Assembly: GCA_900767605.1 (NCBI GenBank)
Contig: CAAFZT010000049.1
Coordinates: 1 to 7,741, forward strand
DNA from: Bacilli bacterium
Lineage (GTDB): Bacteria > Bacillota_I > Bacilli_A > RFN20 > CAG-826
Direction: 5' to 3'
DNA length: 7,741 bases
Position 1 is the first letter of the stretch. Each line of letters starts with the position of its first letter. The notes under the pieces are model-generated. The model saw nothing but the letters and a program-made list of their open reading frames with translations, did not search any database and was not told where the DNA came from. Both the position numbers and the translations under genes were made by a program. Of this stretch, positions 6,055 through 7,741 are shown piece after piece.

Positions 6055-6181
6055 TCATTCGTTCTATTTTGTTTCCCTAGGATGAAACGTGTAACCCTCT
6101 ATTGATCATTGCTCATCATGTCAACATCATTGCTCATCATGTCAACATCATTGCTCATCATGTCACAAGAAAAACGAATGA
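6055..6181. repeat. 9-bp inverted repeat bracketing a triple tandem repeat
   Basis: TCATTCGTT (6055-6063) and AACGAATGA (6173-6181) are perfect inverted copies, starting 7 bases after the MATE stop. They enclose the three-copy 21-bp repeat. The arrangement could be the remains of a small mobile element or of insertion-sequence ends. No target duplication was recognised. Confidence 0.4.
6107..6165. repeat. 21-bp tandem repeat, 2.8 copies
   Basis: Units occupy 6107-6127, 6128-6148 and 6149-6165 (17 of 21 bases). Each starts CATTGCTCATCATGTCAA, and the copies are identical over the shared length. The unit is a whole number of codons. In the + frame starting ATG 6118 it encodes MSTSLLI twice, then MSQEKRMML and a TGA, with no ribosome binding site. 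Repeated TGTCAAC-type motifs 21 bp apart recall the multiple terminal repeats of some IS families (for example IS21), but no such transposase is present. Confidence 0.85.
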
Positions 6182-6255
6182 TGCTATGAAAATTAAAATT
6201 CGTAAACGCAATAGCTGAAGAAAAGTCCGTTGAAAAATTTAGAGAAAGATACCAG

Positions 6256-6635
6256 CCAAAACTGAGCGGATTTCTAATCGATTCCGAGTATCCAAGAAAC
6301 CACCCAATTCGAGCAGTTCAGCATAATCAGCGTTATCGTTTCTCTATCGTCGGCATCGTCATTTTCGACGAGGCCAGGGAGGTTCCACTCGCGTCGCAGT
6401 ACTTTTTGCCGCAAACGGGGCAGACGTAGGTTTGGACGCCGTCTTTCCTTTTCCCGTCGCGCCACAGCTTGGCGGCGCATTCCGGGCACCTCGGATCCCC
6501 TTTCATCGCGCTGGCTTTCAAGCCTTTGGCGAATCTGACGGATTCCCTCTCCCTTTTCCCCGATTCCTCGGAGACGATTTCCGTGAGGGCTGCAAGCTCC
6601 TCGTCGGACAGTCACGAGACGTCTTCTATTGTCAT
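6256..6635 (-). pseudogene. IS1595-type transposase N-terminal remnant
   Basis: From ATG 6635 the frame reads MTIEDVS, then an in-frame TGA (6614-6612). It continues LSDEELAALTEIVSEE and ...FAKGLKASAMKGDPR into a zinc ribbon with CPEC and CPVCGKKYCDASGT, then SLASSKMTMPTIEK. A one-base loss in the A-run at 6339-6341 shifts it into TITLIMLNCSNWVVSWILGID. A TAG (6276-6274) interrupts, and KSAQFW follows. Zn ribbon, D(A/T)SGT, SSKM and LGI-(x)-KSAQFW in this order match the N-terminal and helix-turn-helix parts of IS1595-family transposases. The DDE catalytic domain is absent, so the gene is dead: two nonsense codons, one frameshift and a 3' deletion. Confidence 0.75.
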
Positions 6636-6648
6636 GGGAACTCTTTCC

Positions 6649-6715
6649 GGGCTTGGGAGGCCGACCGGTGAAGAGCTCATCGCCAAACAAGTCTTCCGAT
6701 CGGCCTCCCAAGTCC
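6649..6715. repeat. Large inverted repeat (hairpin) in the leader of the IS1595-type transposase
   Basis: CTTGGGAGGCCGA (6652-6664) and TCGGCCTCCCAAG (6700-6712) are a perfect 13-bp inverted repeat. It extends outward by a G-U and two G-C pairs and inward by CGG/CCG after one mismatch. Read leftward, the RNA hairpin ends 13 bases before the transposase ATG, next to its weak ribosome binding site (GGAAAGAG). This suggests translational control of transposase, as known for other insertion sequences. No T-tract follows, so it is not a terminator. Confidence 0.65.
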
Positions 6716-6735
6716 AACTTGTTTGGCTGACCGGG

Positions 6736-6744
6736 ATTATAGCA
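6736..6744 (-). promoter_or_regulatory. Extended -10 promoter of the IS1595-type remnant
   Basis: The - strand reads TGCTATAAT, a perfect extended -10 with no recognisable -35. It predicts a start near 6729 and a ~94-base leader containing the 6649-6715 hairpin. Confidence 0.5.
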
Positions 6745-6902
6745 CGAATCTGCAATCCCTTATTTGCTCCTATATTTAGCGTTTTCGGATTTAACGCATA
6801 GACTTCCTCTTTCGTTTTTGGTTGCTCCTAGAATAATCCGCCTAAGAGGAATTCGGAATTTAAAATGGCGTTTTATTACGGAACGCTCTTTTTTCAATTA
6901 TA

Positions 6903-6911
6903 TGCTATCAT
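6903..6911 (+). promoter_or_regulatory. Extended -10 promoter of the nucleotidyltransferase gene
   Basis: TGCTATCAT is an extended -10 with 5 of 6 hexamer matches. The predicted start near 6918 lies immediately before the AAGGAGGAA ribosome binding site (6919-6927), giving a ~13-base leader. No clear -35 was found. Confidence 0.45.
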
Positions 6912-6930
6912 ATATTTGAAGGAGGAAGTT

Positions 6931-7386
6931 ATGGCGTCGAATCAATTAAAATATATTTCCGATTACAACAAAGAAAAATATTATTCCGTTTTGTTGCGAA
7001 TCCCCAAAAAGGATGAAGACATTATCGAAAAAATTACCTCCGTGCCTTCTAAAAATGGCTATGTATTGAATTTGATTAAAGAAGACATTCGTCCATCCGT
7101 TTTAAAATTGGGCGAAATCAAGAAAATACTCAAGAGTGTTCTTGGGGATCATGGCATAAACAAAATCTATTTATTTGGTAGCTACGCTAGAGGGGACGCC
7201 ACCCCCAGCAGCGACATCGACATTTTATGCGACAAAGGGGATGTTAAAACTTTGATCGAACAAGGCGAATTGGAAGACGAATTGGAAAATAGGTTGGGCA
7301 AAAAGGTGGACTTGGTTTTCACCACTTCTTATATGCCTGATTACTTTAGGCAACAAATGGAAGTTGACCTAATTGAACTATGCTGA
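6931..7386 (+). CDS. Ribbon-helix-helix-like / MNT nucleotidyltransferase fusion protein
   Basis: 151 residues. Residues ~75-150 are a minimal (MNT/DNA polymerase beta-like) nucleotidyltransferase domain: IYLFGSYARGDATPSSDIDI, with G83-S84 and metal-binding D95 and D97, then KVDLVF with D127 as the third acid. All catalytic residues are present. Residues ~5-55 (YNKEKYYSVLLRIPKKDEDI, then KITSVPSKNGYVLNLIKEDI) resemble the short ribbon-helix-helix-like proteins of Firmicutes mobile elements: a strand with LLRIPKK, then two helices. MNT proteins usually pair with a HEPN toxin and act as antitoxin by AMPylating or adenylylating it; no HEPN gene is adjacent here. The start is ATG 6931, fixed by AAGGAGGAA 3 bases upstream; the upstream ATG at 6865 has no such site. 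DNA binding by the N-terminus is inference. Confidence 0.82.
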   Translation: MASNQLKYISDYNKEKYYSVLLRIPKKDEDIIEKITSVPSKNGYVLNLIKEDIRPSVLKLGEIKKILKSVLGDHGINKIYLFGSYARGDATPSSDIDILCDKGDVKTLIEQGELEDELENRLGKKVDLVFTTSYMPDYFRQQMEVDLIELC

Positions 7387-7422
7387 TTGTTGCTGGCCCC
7401 CTTAAAAGAAGATTTTTTATTT

Positions 7423-7459
7423 AGTTTTCGTATTACACTTCGAAAACTTCCTGTTTTTT
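7423..7459 (+). terminator. Probable terminator of the nucleotidyltransferase gene
   Basis: AGTTTTCG (7423-7430) and CGAAAACT (7441-7448) form an 8-bp stem with a 10-base loop, followed after a few bases by a T6 run (7454-7459). The stem is AT-rich and the T-run slightly displaced, so efficiency is uncertain. It lies 37 bases past the stop codon. Confidence 0.45.
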
Positions 7460-7462
7460 ATG

Positions 7463-7493
7463 AGTTTTCGAATTCTATTTCGAATTCTTTTCG
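7463..7493. repeat. TTTTCG / TTCGAATTC repeat cluster
   Basis: TTCGAATTC occurs at 7467-7475 and 7479-7487, 12 bp apart, and includes overlapping TTCGAA and GAATTC palindromes. TTTTCG occurs at 7465-7470 and 7488-7493, and also at 7425-7430 in the terminator, with its inverse at 7441-7446. No function is assigned. Confidence 0.4.
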
Positions 7494-7521
7494 AGCCTCG
7501 TCACGATAAGATGGGCGGTCA

Positions 7522-7548
7522 GTCACGTGTTGTTGATATCAGCGTGAC
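7522..7548. repeat. Short 6-bp inverted repeat in otherwise featureless intergenic DNA
   Basis: GTCACG (7522-7527) and CGTGAC (7543-7548) are inverted copies around a 15-base spacer. Between here and the insertion-sequence end at 7630 I see no coding region or regulatory element. Confidence 0.25.
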
Positions 7549-7629
7549 ACCATTTGACACCGATGCTCATAAAAGAACAAACAAATCAAAAAACCATTTT
7601 TAAAAAAGAGCCGCGAAGGAATTCTAATG

Positions 7630-7741
7630 TGGACCCCATGTCAAGGACACTTAATAAAAAGCGCCCTTGATGCGATTCCATTGCAATGACCCCCTAGGGG
7701 GTCGCGCCGGCACTTCGCCTTAATCCGCCTCCGCATGGGGG
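7630..7741 (-). mobile_element. End of an IS3-like insertion sequence, cut by the window edge
   Basis: The segment starting TGGACCCCATGTCAAGGACA at 7630 looks like an IS3-family terminal inverted repeat: TG at the tip, GC-rich beginning. A transposase-like reading frame on the - strand ends about 20 bases inside it, as is usual at the right end of IS3-type elements. The other end lies outside the window, so neither the inverted-repeat partner nor the target duplication can be checked. Confidence 0.45.
7651..7741 (-). pseudogene. C-terminal tail of an IS3-type transposase (OrfB), probably frameshifted
   Basis: Entering from the right edge, one - strand frame reads RRRIKAK (about 7733-7713). 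Another, shifted by one base, reads RPPRGSLQWNRIKGAFY and stops with TAA at 7653-7651. Together they resemble the usual OrfB ending (RIKAKL...SPVQYR.K...). Joining them needs one extra base near 7710-7713. A perfect 16-bp palindrome (7688-7703, GACCCCCTAGGGGGTC) lies within the tail. The match is short and from memory of the family; the frame break could be mutation or sequencing error. Confidence 0.35.

Noticed and set aside
6274..6717. 147-residue - strand open frame over the IS remnant
   Set aside because: Arg/Gly-rich out-of-frame reading. Only its last ~20 residues belong to the real, frameshifted transposase frame.
6764..6830. 9-bp direct repeat TTGCTCCTA (6764-6772 and 6822-6830) as a target-site duplication
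   Set aside because: Only 49 bases separate the copies, and nothing resembling an insertion-sequence end lies between them.
6865..6930. Upstream start for the nucleotidyltransferase (MAFYYGTLFF...)
   Set aside because: This stretch contains the -10 box and the AAGGAGGAA site for the ATG at 6931, and the 6865 ATG has no ribosome binding site.

Overview
The window looks like an accessory, gene-turnover stretch of a bacterial chromosome. Most intact genes have strong Shine-Dalgarno sites (AAGGAGG, AGGAGG). A Mn2+-type (yybP-ykoY) riboswitch, AT-rich intergenic DNA and the protein families present all suggest a low-to-moderate-GC Firmicutes/Bacilli-like organism. That is inference; there is no rRNA or marker gene to confirm it. 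No rRNA, tRNA or CRISPR array was found.

Left part (1-2480). The window opens on the 3' tail of an unidentified + strand reading frame followed by a hairpin terminator. Next, on the - strand, is a broken N-terminal piece of a DUF4143-type AAA+ ATPase. It carries two frameshifts in A-runs and is truncated just after Walker B. A 14-bp perfect palindrome lies upstream of it. Then comes an intact - strand gene for an AlbA_2 (Schlafen-like) / HATPase-like / winged-helix protein. Its promoter is followed upstream by two 48-bp direct repeats. Each is built of four 12-bp units, with a fifth hybrid unit at the far end: a probable operator array.

Middle part (2481-6048). This is the conserved-looking, metabolic part. 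A - strand CaCA-family cation exchanger is preceded by a promoter, a yybP-ykoY aptamer, a hairpin and a strong ribosome binding site. These elements fix its start at 3518. Divergent from it on the + strand are a histidine-phosphatase-family protein and a MATE efflux transporter. Both lack a ribosome binding site and have a -10 box 6-10 bases before the ATG, so both are probably leaderless.

Right part (6049-7741). A 21-bp triple tandem repeat is bracketed by a 9-bp inverted repeat. Next is a decayed IS1595-type transposase N-terminus with a large hairpin in its leader. After it comes an intact small gene joining a ribbon-helix-helix-like N-terminus to an MNT nucleotidyltransferase domain. A terminator-like and TTTTCG-rich segment follows, and at the window edge lies the end of an IS3-like element with the tail of its transposase.

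Functionally, the exchanger with its riboswitch is a metal-homeostasis unit and the MATE protein is an exporter. The remaining genes and fragments (DUF4143 ATPase, AlbA_2 protein, solitary MNT fusion, insertion-sequence debris) are typical of mobile or defence-type accessory DNA.
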